Assembly (NCBI RefSeq): GCF_016598575.1
Contig: NZ_CP066801.1
Span: forward strand, 3,224,001-3,288,000
From: Streptomyces sp. HSG2
GTDB taxonomy: Bacteria > Actinomycetota > Actinomycetes > Streptomycetales > Streptomycetaceae
Reading direction: 5' to 3'
DNA length: 64,000 bases
Numbering within the stretch: position 1 is the first letter of the stretch; each line of letters opens with the position of its first letter. Both the position numbers and the translations under genes were made by a program. Shown in pieces: positions 41,914-50,168 of the stretch. The notes below the pieces were generated by a model, which searched no databases, was not told the DNA's origin, and worked only from the letters and a program-made list of their open reading frames with translations.

Positions 41914-43209
41914 ATGCCGGACGCAGCAGTGGGCGCGGGAGAGCCGCCCGCCGAACCACGGCCCTCGCGCAAGCTCTACCGCAGCGGCGACGGCCGCTGG
42001 CTCGGCGGCGTGGCCCGAGGGCTCGCCGGACACCTCGGGCTGCCGGTGACCTGGGTGCGGCTGGTGTTCGTCGGCCTCTTCATGGCGGACGGACTCGGGG
42101 CCCTGCTGTACGCGGCGTTCTGGTTCTTCGTTCCGCTCGGCGTCGGGGGAGTCGACCCCCGCAGGCCGCCGGCGATGGTGGCGACCGACACCGCGCCGGA
42201 CGGTCGCCGCAGGCTGATCGCACGCCGCCCCGACCGGGGACAACTCGTCGCCCTGCTGCTGATGGTGGTCGTGGCCCTGGTCTTCGCCGGAAACGTCGAA
42301 CTCGGCGGCGGAGTCCGTCTCTACCTCTGGCCCGTCGTCCTGGTCGGCGCCGGCGTCGCCCTCGTCTGGAGGCAGGCCGACGACGCCCGCCGCGCGCGCT
42401 GGGTCGAGGTCGGTCGGCGGGGGAGCACGGTCGCCCTCCTGCGGACCGGGGCCGGAGTGCTGCTGGTGACGGCCGGAGTGACCGGCATCCTCGTGCTCCG
42501 CGGTTCCGCGCAGCTCGGCTCCATCCTCCAGGCCACCCTCGCGGTGCTGGTCGGCGTCGCCCTCCTCGCCGGCCCGTACCTGGTGCGGATGACGCAGGAC
42601 CTCTCCGAGGAACGGCTGATGCGCATCCGCGCCCAAGAGCGCGCCGAAGTCGCCGCTCACGTCCACGACTCGGTCCTGCACACGCTGACCCTGATCCAAC
42701 GCAACGCCGACAGCCCGAGCGAGGTCCGCCGGCTCGCGCGGGCCCAGGAGCGCGAGCTGCGCGCCTGGCTCTACAGACCGGAGGGCAACGGCAAGCACCA
42801 GGAAGAGGAGCCCACTACCCTGGCCGACGCCGTCCGCCGCGTCGCCGCCGAGGTCGAGGACGAACACGGCGTCCCGATGGAGGTCGTGGTCGTGGGCGAC
42901 TGTCCCCTGGACGACAGGATCCGCGCGCTGACCCAGGCCGCGCGCGAGGCGATGGTGAACGCCGCCAAGTACGGTGGCGGGGGCGGTGCCGTCCAGGTCT
43001 ACGCCGAGGTGGAGTCGGACCGGGTCTTCGTGTCCGTGCGCGACCGGGGCCCCGGCTTCGACCTCGACTCGATCCCCCCCGACCGCATGGGCGTCAGGGA
43101 ATCGATCATCGGCCGGATGGAGCGCAACGGGGGGACGGCACGCCTGCGCGCGGTGCCCGGCGGGGGCACGGAGATCGAGCTGGAGACGGAGAGGGCGGAG
43201 GCGTCATGA
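41914..43209 (+). CDS. PspC-domain sensor histidine kinase (HisKA_3)
   Basis: A 431-residue membrane kinase. An N-terminal PspC domain (residues 18-78, RWLGGVARGLAGHLGLPVTWVRLVF) replaces a classical sensor, followed by three or four membrane helices. The phosphoacceptor is H251 in HVHDSVLHTLTLIQ. The ATPase has the N box EAMVNAAKYGGG and G box VRDRGPGFD. The start is ATG 41914. Its stop overlaps the regulator start (ATGA at 43206), so the pair is coupled. Confidence 0.92.
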   Translation: MPDAAVGAGEPPAEPRPSRKLYRSGDGRWLGGVARGLAGHLGLPVTWVRLVFVGLFMADGLGALLYAAFWFFVPLGVGGVDPRRPPAMVATDTAPDGRRRLIARRPDRGQLVALLLMVVVALVFAGNVELGGGVRLYLWPVVLVGAGVALVWRQADDARRARWVEVGRRGSTVALLRTGAGVLLVTAGVTGILVLRGSAQLGSILQATLAVLVGVALLAGPYLVRMTQDLSEERLMRIRAQERAEVAAHVHDSVLHTLTLIQRNADSPSEVRRLARAQERELRAWLYRPEGNGKHQEEEPTTLADAVRRVAAEVEDEHGVPMEVVVVGDCPLDDRIRALTQAAREAMVNAAKYGGGGGAVQVYAEVESDRVFVSVRDRGPGFDLDSIPPDRMGVRESIIGRMERNGGTARLRAVPGGGTEIELETERAEAS

Positions 43210-43916
43210 GCGAGCACACCGGGACGACGAGGGGGCCGGTCGAAGACCCCGCCGGACGGCGGGTGCGGGTGGTCCTCGTCGACGACCACCGCATGTTCCG
43301 GACCGGTGTCCAGGCGGAGATCGGCGACACCGGGCGGACCGGTATCGAGGTGGTGGGGGAGGCCGCGGACGTCGAGCAGGCGGTCACGGTGATCACCGCG
43401 ACCCGACCCGAGGTCGTCCTGCTCGACGTGCACCTCCCGGGCGGAGGCGGTGTCGAGGTGCTGCGCCGCTGCGCCGCGCTCGCGACCGACTCCGAGCGTC
43501 CGGTGCGGTTCCTCGCGCTGTCCGTGTCCGACGCCGCCGAGGACGTCATCGGCGTCATCCGCGGCGGCGCCCGCGGCTACGTCACCAAGACCATCACCGG
43601 GGACGACCTCGTCGACTCCGTCTTCCGGGTGCAGGAGGGCGACGCGGTGTTCTCCCCGCGACTGGCCGGGTTCGTCCTGGACGCCTTCGCCTCGACCGAG
43701 GCCCCGCCCGTCGACGAGGACCTCGACCGGCTCACCCAGCGCGAACGCGAGGTACTGCGCCTGATCGCCCGGGGCTACGCCTACAAGGAGGTGGCCAAGC
43801 AGCTCTTCATCTCCGTCAAGACCGTGGAGTCCCATGTCTCCGCCGTCCTGCGCAAGCTCCAGCTGTCCAACCGCCACGAGCTGACCCGCTGGGCCACCGC
43901 CCGTCGGCTGGTCTGA
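43206..43916 (+). CDS. LuxR/NarL-family response regulator
   Basis: A 236-residue partner of the upstream kinase. The receiver domain has D26, D27 (VVLVDDHRMF), phospho-site D74 (VVLLDVHLPG) and the TKTITG Lys. The LuxR helix-turn-helix is LTQREREVLRLIARGYAYKEVAKQL near residue 175. Both proteins probably control the divergent PspC gene in response to envelope state; that target is inference. Confidence 0.93.
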   Translation: MSEHTGTTRGPVEDPAGRRVRVVLVDDHRMFRTGVQAEIGDTGRTGIEVVGEAADVEQAVTVITATRPEVVLLDVHLPGGGGVEVLRRCAALATDSERPVRFLALSVSDAAEDVIGVIRGGARGYVTKTITGDDLVDSVFRVQEGDAVFSPRLAGFVLDAFASTEAPPVDEDLDRLTQREREVLRLIARGYAYKEVAKQLFISVKTVESHVSAVLRKLQLSNRHELTRWATARRLV

Positions 43917-44027
43917 CCACCGGTCGGCGGTGGGCGCGTCCGCCGCCGGGGCCTGCGCGTCGGGCGGCGCCGGGGGCTTCGCCGGGCCGGTGCGGGCCGC
44001 CCTCGGAGCGCTGCGTAGGCTCCGGGC

Positions 44028-44381
44028 ATGGACGTACTCATCCACTTCTTCGTCGGCCTGCACGTCATCGGCATCGCGGCCCTGCTGGGCGGATTCCTCA
44101 CCCAGACGAAGGCGATGGGCCAGGGCCTCGCCCGCTACACCCCGGCCATGCTCCACGGCGCCCTGACGATGTTGATCACTGGGATGGTCCTGGTCGGCCT
44201 GAACGAGGCGGACGGGCGGCCGGTCGACAACGTCAAGGTCGGTGTGAAACTGGCGCTGCTGGTCGTGATCCTCGGACTCGTCTACGTGAAGCGGGACGAG
44301 GAGAGGGTGCGAAAGAGCCTGTTCGGGCTCGTGGGCCTGCTGACCGTCGCCAACGTCTTCATCGCCGTCCTCTGGACCTGA
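44028..44381 (+). CDS. Small integral membrane protein
   Basis: 117 residues with about four helices: MDVLIHFFVGLHVIGIAALL, PAMLHGALTMLITGMVLVGL, VGVKLALLVVILGLVYVK and LFGLVGLLTVANVFIAVLW. The layout (His in helix one and two) resembles small integral proteins of actinobacteria with no assigned role. ATG 44028 follows a weak site. It stands alone between the regulator gene and a convergent hydrolase gene. Confidence 0.8.
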   Translation: MDVLIHFFVGLHVIGIAALLGGFLTQTKAMGQGLARYTPAMLHGALTMLITGMVLVGLNEADGRPVDNVKVGVKLALLVVILGLVYVKRDEERVRKSLFGLVGLLTVANVFIAVLWT

Positions 44382-44453
44382 GCGCCCGCCCCGCTCCCGC
44401 CGCCGCCCTCCCGCCCGGGGACGGCGGACCCCCGGTCGCGGACCCCGCACCGA

Positions 44454-44491
44454 GCCCCGCCCCCCGTCGTGGTCCCGACGGAGGGCGGGGC
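44454..44491. terminator. Bidirectional terminator
   Basis: A 16-base stem with one mismatch (GCCCCGCCCCCCGTCG with CGACGGAGGGCGGGGC) and a 6-base loop between convergent genes. Confidence 0.85.
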
Positions 44492-44515
44492 GCGTCGCTT
44501 CGGCGGGACGTTCGC

Positions 44516-45940
44516 TCAGGCGGGTCGCACGACGCCGCGGACCGTGGACTCCCCGTCGAGGACCACGGAGTCCTCGCGCACGTACGAGCCCGGACCCGGC
44601 GCGTGGATCATCATGCCGTTCCCCACGTGGACGCCCACGTGGGCGGGGTCGTCGGAGAAGAAGACCAGATCGCCTGGGCGCGCCTCGGAGAGGGGGACCA
44701 CCGTGCCCGCCCGGGCCTGGTCCCGAGTGCTCCTGGGCAGGGCCACGCCCGCCGCGGTCCAGGCGGCCCGGGTCAGGCCGGAGCAGTCGTAGGAGCCCGG
44801 GCCGGTGGCGCCCCAGACGTACGGCTTGCCGATCTGGGCACGGGCGAAGGCGACCGCCTTGTCGCCCTTGGGCGCGTACCCCGAGTCGCCGGACGGCACG
44901 GTTTCCGACGCCCGACCGCCGAGCGGGGCGGGGCCCTCCACCGGATCCGGGCCGGTTTCCGCGGTCGCCTCCCCGGCGTCCCGGCCGGGCCCGGGAGTGG
45001 TCTCCCACGCCTCCGGGGCCGCCTCCCACGGGTCCGGGGCGGTCCGTCGGGTGCTCGTCGCGGTCGCGTCCTCCCGGGAGAGGGCCCCCGTGTCCGGGAC
45101 GGGCGCCTCGGGGAAGCCGTCCGGCCCGGCGCCCCCGACGACCGTCGCGCGGACGTCGTCGACCGACGTGGCCTCGTCGCCGCGCCACTCCCGGCGCTCC
45201 TCGCGAGCCCACGGCTCGCCGTCCCCGGCAGGGTTCGCGGTCACCGAGGGCGGGGCGGCGTCCGTCGTGTTCGACGCGGACCGTTCGCGGGCGGCGTCGG
45301 CCAGCATCCGCCGCGCCGCGGCCAGCTGCTCCCCGACGCGCGCCTTGGCCGCGTGCGGGTCGTTCCGGGGGGCGGGCCGGAGGTCCCCGGGGGAGTCCGA
45401 GGACTCCCCGGACCGTTCCCGCCGCCCCGGCGACGAGGAGGCGTCGCCGGCGACCTCGGGACGCCCGAACGGCTCCGCGGGTGAACGGCCCTGGGCGACC
45501 GCCGCCCCGCCGTCCGTGGCCCCCGCCGGGCGCATGTCCGCCGTCGGGGGCCTGGTGCCCGAACGGGTGGCCGCCGAGGCCCCGGAGGCGGGCTCTCCGG
45601 TCCGGCCTGCCCCCCGGGAGGGGCCACCGCCATCCGGATCCCCCCGGCGCGCCCCTCGGGCGCCGCGGCCCTCGTCTCGGAGGCTGTCCACGCGCTCGCG
45701 CTGCCGGGCGGTCCTCTCGCCCCGCGTGGGCTTCCCCGCCCTCGCCCCCGCCTGGCGGTAGAGGGCGTCGACCCGCCGCTCGACCTCGTCGAGGCTCGGG
45801 CCACCTCCGTCGGAAGGGGCGGCGGTCGAGGTCGAGGGGGAGAGGAGGGCGACGGAGGCGGGCCCATCGGCGGCGCGGGCGGGGGGGCGGGCCGCCGCGG
45901 CCCGGGAGCCCGTGGGACGGGACTTGCGGTGCGACGCCAA
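44516..45940 (-). CDS. NlpC/P60 cell-wall endopeptidase
   Basis: A 474-residue secreted hydrolase expected to cut peptidoglycan stem peptides. The start is TTG 45940 (MASHRKSRPTGSRAAA), chosen because AAGGAG lies nine bases upstream and this N-terminus matches the family. A weak signal region and a coiled segment (LDEVERRVDALYRQAG) precede a long Pro/Gly/Arg/Asp low-complexity linker. The C40 peptidase domain occupies the last 110 residues: catalytic Cys in SYDCSGLTRAAW, His in AHVGVHVGNG, third residue in HAPGPG. It is preceded by a c-di-AMP riboswitch, so translation or transcript length should respond to c-di-AMP. Confidence 0.9.
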   Translation of the reverse strand: MASHRKSRPTGSRAAAARPPARAADGPASVALLSPSTSTAAPSDGGGPSLDEVERRVDALYRQAGARAGKPTRGERTARQRERVDSLRDEGRGARGARRGDPDGGGPSRGAGRTGEPASGASAATRSGTRPPTADMRPAGATDGGAAVAQGRSPAEPFGRPEVAGDASSSPGRRERSGESSDSPGDLRPAPRNDPHAAKARVGEQLAAARRMLADAARERSASNTTDAAPPSVTANPAGDGEPWAREERREWRGDEATSVDDVRATVVGGAGPDGFPEAPVPDTGALSREDATATSTRRTAPDPWEAAPEAWETTPGPGRDAGEATAETGPDPVEGPAPLGGRASETVPSGDSGYAPKGDKAVAFARAQIGKPYVWGATGPGSYDCSGLTRAAWTAAGVALPRSTRDQARAGTVVPLSEARPGDLVFFSDDPAHVGVHVGNGMMIHAPGPGSYVREDSVVLDGESTVRGVVRPA

Positions 45941-46358
45941 GGGAGGCGACTCCTTCCGTGCTCCGCCTGCCGGGTTAGCTGTCGGGTTCGGGCGGATCGG
46001 TGCGGAAGGCTGCCCTACGGCCCGCGCCCGAAGCGGGTCGCGGGTCGATTCACCCCGGGTCTCGGTTGGGTCCCCGGCTCCGGGAGCCGCGCGGGCGCCC
46101 AGGATTCGGCGGGGGTCGCGCGGCCCGGCGTCGTTCGCCGGAGGAGGCGTGCGGCCCGCCCGCACCGTAGCCAACTCGTATGCCACCTGGGAAGTTTGCC
46201 GGGTGATATGCCCGATACATTTTCGTGACCCGCCGTCGAGGGGGGCACCTGGCGCTACCATGACCGTCGGCGACCTTCCGCGCGCGTAGGGGAGGCGATC
46301 GGGGGCGACCCGCGGACGCGACCCGGCCGTCGGTGCGGCGCCCTAGACTCGGAGCGCG
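45941..46358. other. Intergenic region nlpC/P60 - pcrA
   Basis: 418 bases holding the riboswitch leader of the minus-strand hydrolase and, further on, promoters in both directions. AT-richer sequence around 46170-46225 is the likely promoter zone. No further gene is seen. Confidence 0.7.
45960..46087 (-). ncRNA. ydaO-yuaA (c-di-AMP) riboswitch
   Basis: Read on the minus strand, the conserved blocks occur in order: GCCGGGGACCCA, GGGGTGAATC, GTAGGGC, CCGAACCCGACAGCTAACC. The closing P1 stem pairs GCTCC...GCCGGG (46087-46073) with CCCGGC...GGAGC (45974-45960). The same leader class precedes Streptomyces peptidoglycan hydrolases such as rpfA. Immediately after it, AAGGAG-TCGC-CTCC can fold over the ribosome binding site. 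Consensus recalled, not searched. Confidence 0.9.
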
Positions 46359-48833
46359 ATGAGCAGCCTCTTTGACGACAGCTTCCTGGCGAGCCTCCAG
46401 GCCCCCCGCGGCCCCGAGGAGCACCCGCCGCCGCCCGAGGACGACCACGCGCCGGAGCCGGTGCCGGGCGATCTGTTCGCCGGCGCCTTCGACGCGCCCG
46501 CGGATCGCGACGCCTACTACCGCAACGGCGCGGTGCGCCCCGTGGTGGACCCGGCGGTCCTCCTGGAAGGGCTGAACGACAACCAGCGCGCGGCCGTTCT
46601 GCACGCGGGCTCCCCCCTGTTGATCGTCGCGGGAGCGGGCTCAGGCAAGACGCGCGTGCTCACGCACCGCATCGCCCATCTGCTGGCGGAGCGGGACGTC
46701 CACCCGGGGCAGATCCTCGCGATCACCTTCACCAACAAGGCCGCCGGGGAGATGAGGGAGCGCGTCGAGCGGCTGGTGGGGCCGCGCGCCGCCGCGATGT
46801 GGGTGATGACCTTCCACAGTGCCTGCGTGCGCATCCTGCGCCGGGAGTCCCGCGCCCTCGGTCTCACCTCGTCGTTCTCCATCTACGACGCGGCCGACTC
46901 CAAGCGCCTGATGGCCCTGGTCTGTCGTGATCTCGAACTGGACCCCAAGCGCTTCCCGCCGAAGTCCTTCAGCGCCAAGGTCTCCAACCTGAAGAACGAG
47001 CTGATCGACGAGGAGGACTTCGCGGCGCGTGCGGCCGACGGCTTCGAGAAGACCCTCGCCCGGGCCTACGCCCTCTACCAGGCGCGCCTGCGGGAGGCCA
47101 ACGCGCTCGACTTCGACGACCTCATCATGACGACGACGCATCTGCTGCGCGCCTTCCCGGACGTCGCCGAGCACTACCGCCGCCGCTTCCGGCACGTCCT
47201 GGTCGACGAGTACCAGGACACCAACCACGCCCAGTACGCCCTCGTCCGCGAGCTGGTCGGCCCCGCCGCGACCGAGGAGGAGGCGCCGCCGAGCCCGGAC
47301 CGGCTGCCCCCGGCCGAGCTGTGCGTCGTCGGTGACGCCGACCAGTCGATCTACGCCTTCCGCGGCGCGACGATCCGGAACATCCTCCAGTTCGAGGAGG
47401 ACTACCCGGACGCCACGACCATCCTGCTGGAGCAGAACTACCGCTCCACCCAGACCATCCTCGGCGCCGCCAACGCGGTCATCGAGCGCAACGAGTCCCG
47501 CCGTCCCAAGAACCTGTGGACCCACCAGGGCGCCGGTGCGCGGATCATCGGCTACGTCGCCGACACCGAGCACGACGAGGCGCAGTTCGCGGCCGAGGAG
47601 ATCGACCGGCTCACCGACACCGGGGAGGCCCGTGCCGGGGACGTCGCGGTCTTCTACCGCACCAACGCCCAGTCCCGGGTCTTCGAGGAGATCTTCATCC
47701 GGGTCGGCCTCCCCTACAAGGTCGTCGGAGGAGTCCGCTTCTACGAGCGCAAGGAGGTCCGGGACGTCCTGGCCTACCTGCGGGTGCTGGCCAACCCCGA
47801 GGACTCGGTGCCTCTGCGGCGTGTCCTGAACGTCCCGAAGCGAGGCATCGGCGACCGTGCGGAGGCCATGATCGACGCCCTTGCCCAGCGCGAGCGGATC
47901 GGTTTCGCGCAGGCGCTCAGGAGGGTGGACGAGGCCTACGGCATGGCGGCGCGCTCCGCGAACGCCGTGAAGCGTTTCAACACCTTGATGGAGGACCTGC
48001 GCACGGTCGCCGACTCCGGCGCCGGGCCGGCCACGGTGCTGGAGGCCGTGCTGGAGCGTACCGGCTACCTCGCCGAGCTCCAGGCGTCCACCGATCCGCA
48101 GGACGAGACCCGCATCGAGAATCTCCAGGAACTCGCGGCGGTGGCGCTGGAGTTCGAGCAGGAGCGAGGCGATGGCGAGGGTGAAGGCGAGGCGGGGACC
48201 CTCGCGGACTTCCTGGAGCGGGTCGCGTTGGTCGCGGACTCCGACCAGATCCCCGACGAGGAGGACGGTGACGGCGTCGTCACACTGATGACGTTGCACA
48301 CGGCCAAGGGCCTGGAGTTCCCCGTCGTGTTCCTGACCGGCATGGAGGACGGCGTCTTTCCGCACCAGCGGGCGCTCGGCCAGACCAAGGAGTTGGAGGA
48401 GGAGCGGCGCTTGGCCTATGTGGGGATCACCCGTGCCCGCGAGCGCCTCTACCTCACCCGGTCCACCGTCCGCAGCGCGTGGGGCCAACCGTCCTACAAC
48501 CCACCCTCGCGGTTCCTGGAGGAGATCCCCGGTACCCACGTGGACTGGCGGCGGACGGGCGCGAGCCCGGCCGGGCTCGCCGGCGGGGGGACGAGTCCGG
48601 CGGGGCGATCCCGTTCCTCGGCCCTGGGCGGATCGGACTTCGCCACCCGCCGGTCGGGGGAGAAGCCGACGGTCGCGTTGGCGGTCGGCGATCGGGTCAC
48701 CCACGACCAGTTCGGCCTCGGCACGGTCGTCGCGGTCAAGGGCGCGGGCGCGAACGCGGAGGCGACCGTCGACTTCGGCGACACCAAGCCGAAGCGGCTG
48801 CTGCTGCGCTACGCGCCGGTGGAGAAGCTCTAG
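46359..48833 (+). CDS. pcrA: ATP-dependent DNA helicase PcrA/UvrD
   Basis: An 824-residue superfamily 1A helicase for nucleotide-excision repair and removal of recombination intermediates. An acidic N-terminal extension of about 65 residues is followed by the Q motif LNDNQRAAV, Walker A AGAGSGKTR (91-99), motif Ia TFTNKAAGEMRER, Walker B VLVDEYQDTN, motif III GDADQSIYAFRGA, motif V TLHTAKGLEFPVVF and motif VI YVGITRARE. The C-terminal Tudor-like domain (GDRVTHDQFGLGTVVAV) is present. ATG 46359. Length and order are normal for actinobacterial PcrA. Confidence 0.97.
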   Translation: MSSLFDDSFLASLQAPRGPEEHPPPPEDDHAPEPVPGDLFAGAFDAPADRDAYYRNGAVRPVVDPAVLLEGLNDNQRAAVLHAGSPLLIVAGAGSGKTRVLTHRIAHLLAERDVHPGQILAITFTNKAAGEMRERVERLVGPRAAAMWVMTFHSACVRILRRESRALGLTSSFSIYDAADSKRLMALVCRDLELDPKRFPPKSFSAKVSNLKNELIDEEDFAARAADGFEKTLARAYALYQARLREANALDFDDLIMTTTHLLRAFPDVAEHYRRRFRHVLVDEYQDTNHAQYALVRELVGPAATEEEAPPSPDRLPPAELCVVGDADQSIYAFRGATIRNILQFEEDYPDATTILLEQNYRSTQTILGAANAVIERNESRRPKNLWTHQGAGARIIGYVADTEHDEAQFAAEEIDRLTDTGEARAGDVAVFYRTNAQSRVFEEIFIRVGLPYKVVGGVRFYERKEVRDVLAYLRVLANPEDSVPLRRVLNVPKRGIGDRAEAMIDALAQRERIGFAQALRRVDEAYGMAARSANAVKRFNTLMEDLRTVADSGAGPATVLEAVLERTGYLAELQASTDPQDETRIENLQELAAVALEFEQERGDGEGEGEAGTLADFLERVALVADSDQIPDEEDGDGVVTLMTLHTAKGLEFPVVFLTGMEDGVFPHQRALGQTKELEEERRLAYVGITRARERLYLTRSTVRSAWGQPSYNPPSRFLEEIPGTHVDWRRTGASPAGLAGGGTSPAGRSRSSALGGSDFATRRSGEKPTVALAVGDRVTHDQFGLGTVVAVKGAGANAEATVDFGDTKPKRLLLRYAPVEKL

Positions 48834-48964
48834 CCAGTGCGGTGCCCGTGTGTCGGGTATCGGAGTGCGTCGCCCTCGCCGGACGCCGACGACCAGGTCG
48901 CCGCTTCGCCCCGGGCGGACCGCGCGCCTTCGTGCGGACGCCCCACCCTCCCGGAGTCGCGTGG

Positions 48965-49813
48965 TCACCGAGGCCGGTAGGAGGTGGCCAGGACGGAGAC
49001 GGTGACCTGGCCGGTCGGCGGAAGGTGATCGTTCAGGTCGGCCTGGGTCAGGTGGCGCGCGCTCGGAGTCATCCCCACCAGGTCGATGGCCTCCTGCCTG
49101 GTCAGGGGTGCGGTGTATTCGACATTCCGGGTACCGGTCGCCTGGAAGTAGGGCCCCAACGCCTGTTGCAGGCGCTGTTCCTTGTCCGGGTCGATCGTGA
49201 CCATCGCGGGGATCCGTGCCTGTAGCTCGGCCAGATGCCGCTCGACGGGGCGCACCACGATCAACCGGCCGGTCGGACGCAGTACTCGGTGGAACTCGGC
49301 CGGGTTGCGCGGGGCGAACACGTCCAGCATCACATCGACCGTCCGGTCGACCAAGGGGAACGGACGGAAGACGTCCCAGCTCGCGGCGGCGGCTCGGGGA
49401 TGGGCTCGGGCCGCCGAGCGCAGGGCGCGTACCGACGTGTCCAGTCCCAGGCCGCGGGCGTCGGGCAGTTGATCGAGTACGCCGGCCAGGTAGTGGCCGG
49501 TGCCGCATCCGATGTCCACGACGGTGCCACGACCGGTCAGGACGGCGGCTGCCATACGGGTCAGGGTCCGGCGAATGGGTGCGTACCCGCCAGTGCGCAG
49601 GAACCGGTCTCGGGCCTGAACCATGGCCGCGTCGTCACCGCTGGTGGCACGGGTGCCGGTCAGGAGGCTCACGTAGCCCTGGCGTGCGATGTCGAAACTG
49701 TGGCCCGATGGGCAGCGCAGTGAGCCGCGGTCGGATCGGAGACCGGCGCGGCACAGTGGGCAGCGCAGTGATTCGAGGAACCGTTCGAGGGCAGGGGGAA
49801 GCGGCGCGGGCAC
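48965..49813 (-). CDS. 23S rRNA (guanine-N1) methyltransferase, RlmA/TlrB type
   Basis: A 282-residue SAM enzyme. The N-terminal zinc site is C18, C21, C34, H38 (RCPLC, CPSGHSF), followed by DIARQGYVSLL, the hallmark of RlmA-II/TlrB proteins. SAM motif I is VVDIGCGTGHYLAGVL. The block DVFAPRNPAEFHRVLRPTGRLIVVRP is shared with TlrB, the tylosin-resistance enzyme that methylates G748. It may be housekeeping or a low-level macrolide-resistance gene. ATG 49813. A short ORF and hairpin upstream suggest translational attenuation. Confidence 0.87.
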   Translation of the reverse strand: MPAPLPPALERFLESLRCPLCRAGLRSDRGSLRCPSGHSFDIARQGYVSLLTGTRATSGDDAAMVQARDRFLRTGGYAPIRRTLTRMAAAVLTGRGTVVDIGCGTGHYLAGVLDQLPDARGLGLDTSVRALRSAARAHPRAAAASWDVFRPFPLVDRTVDVMLDVFAPRNPAEFHRVLRPTGRLIVVRPVERHLAELQARIPAMVTIDPDKEQRLQQALGPYFQATGTRNVEYTAPLTRQEAIDLVGMTPSARHLTQADLNDHLPPTGQVTVSVLATSYRPR

Positions 49814-49923
49814 AAGGCACTCCTTGCATCGGTGGAGGAAAGGGACCGTGCCCTTGCGCGCTCCGAGAGGCCGCCGTCGCGAGAAGAACAGGGGCCGGGT
49901 TCCCGCCGCGCGGGCACGCCGAG

Positions 49924-49951
49924 GAGGGCGACGTCGTACGGCGTCGCCCTC
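49924..49951 (-). promoter_or_regulatory. Hairpin in methyltransferase leader (possible attenuator)
   Basis: GAGGGCGAC and GTCGCCCTC are perfect arms around 10 bases, 12 bases downstream of a short leader ORF and about 110 bases before the methyltransferase start. The position is suitable for ribosome-mediated attenuation. No U-run follows. Confidence 0.45.
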
Positions 49952-49963
49952 AGTACCTCGTGA

Positions 49964-49993
49964 TCACAGAGCCTGGGTGTGCCGGGTCCACAT
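49964..49993 (-). CDS. Possible 9-residue leader peptide
   Basis: ATG 49993 encodes MWTRHTQAL and a TGA. A TACAGT hexamer lies only about seven bases before the ATG, so the mRNA might be leaderless. Short leader ORFs followed by hairpins are typical of inducible rRNA-methylase genes. No ribosome binding site is visible, and chance occurrence cannot be excluded. Confidence 0.35.
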   Translation of the reverse strand: MWTRHTQAL

Positions 49994-50168
49994 GGGCGCA
50001 CTGTACAAGGCTCGCTCGGGCTCGCCCGAAAGCCGTTGCCTCGCCTGAGCCCTCGAGAGACCCGGCCCGGCGGCGGGGGTTCGCGCCGGACCGGGCGATC
50101 ACCCGGACGAGGCGGGTGGGTCCCGTGCGGGGTGCCCGAGGGGGCGTGCGCCGGAGGGCGGTGCGGGG

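Larger units (their letters stand above)
49814..50168. other. Leader region of the rRNA methyltransferase
   Basis: 355 bases. On the minus strand it contains a 9-codon ORF (49993-49964) and a perfect 9-base hairpin (49924-49951). Bases 50050-50168 hold nothing recognisable before the 3' end of the M23 gene. Confidence 0.6.

Noticed and set aside
46641-49508. 955-codon minus-strand frame across pcrA
   Set aside because: Antisense of a conserved helicase gene; no ribosome binding site or domain.
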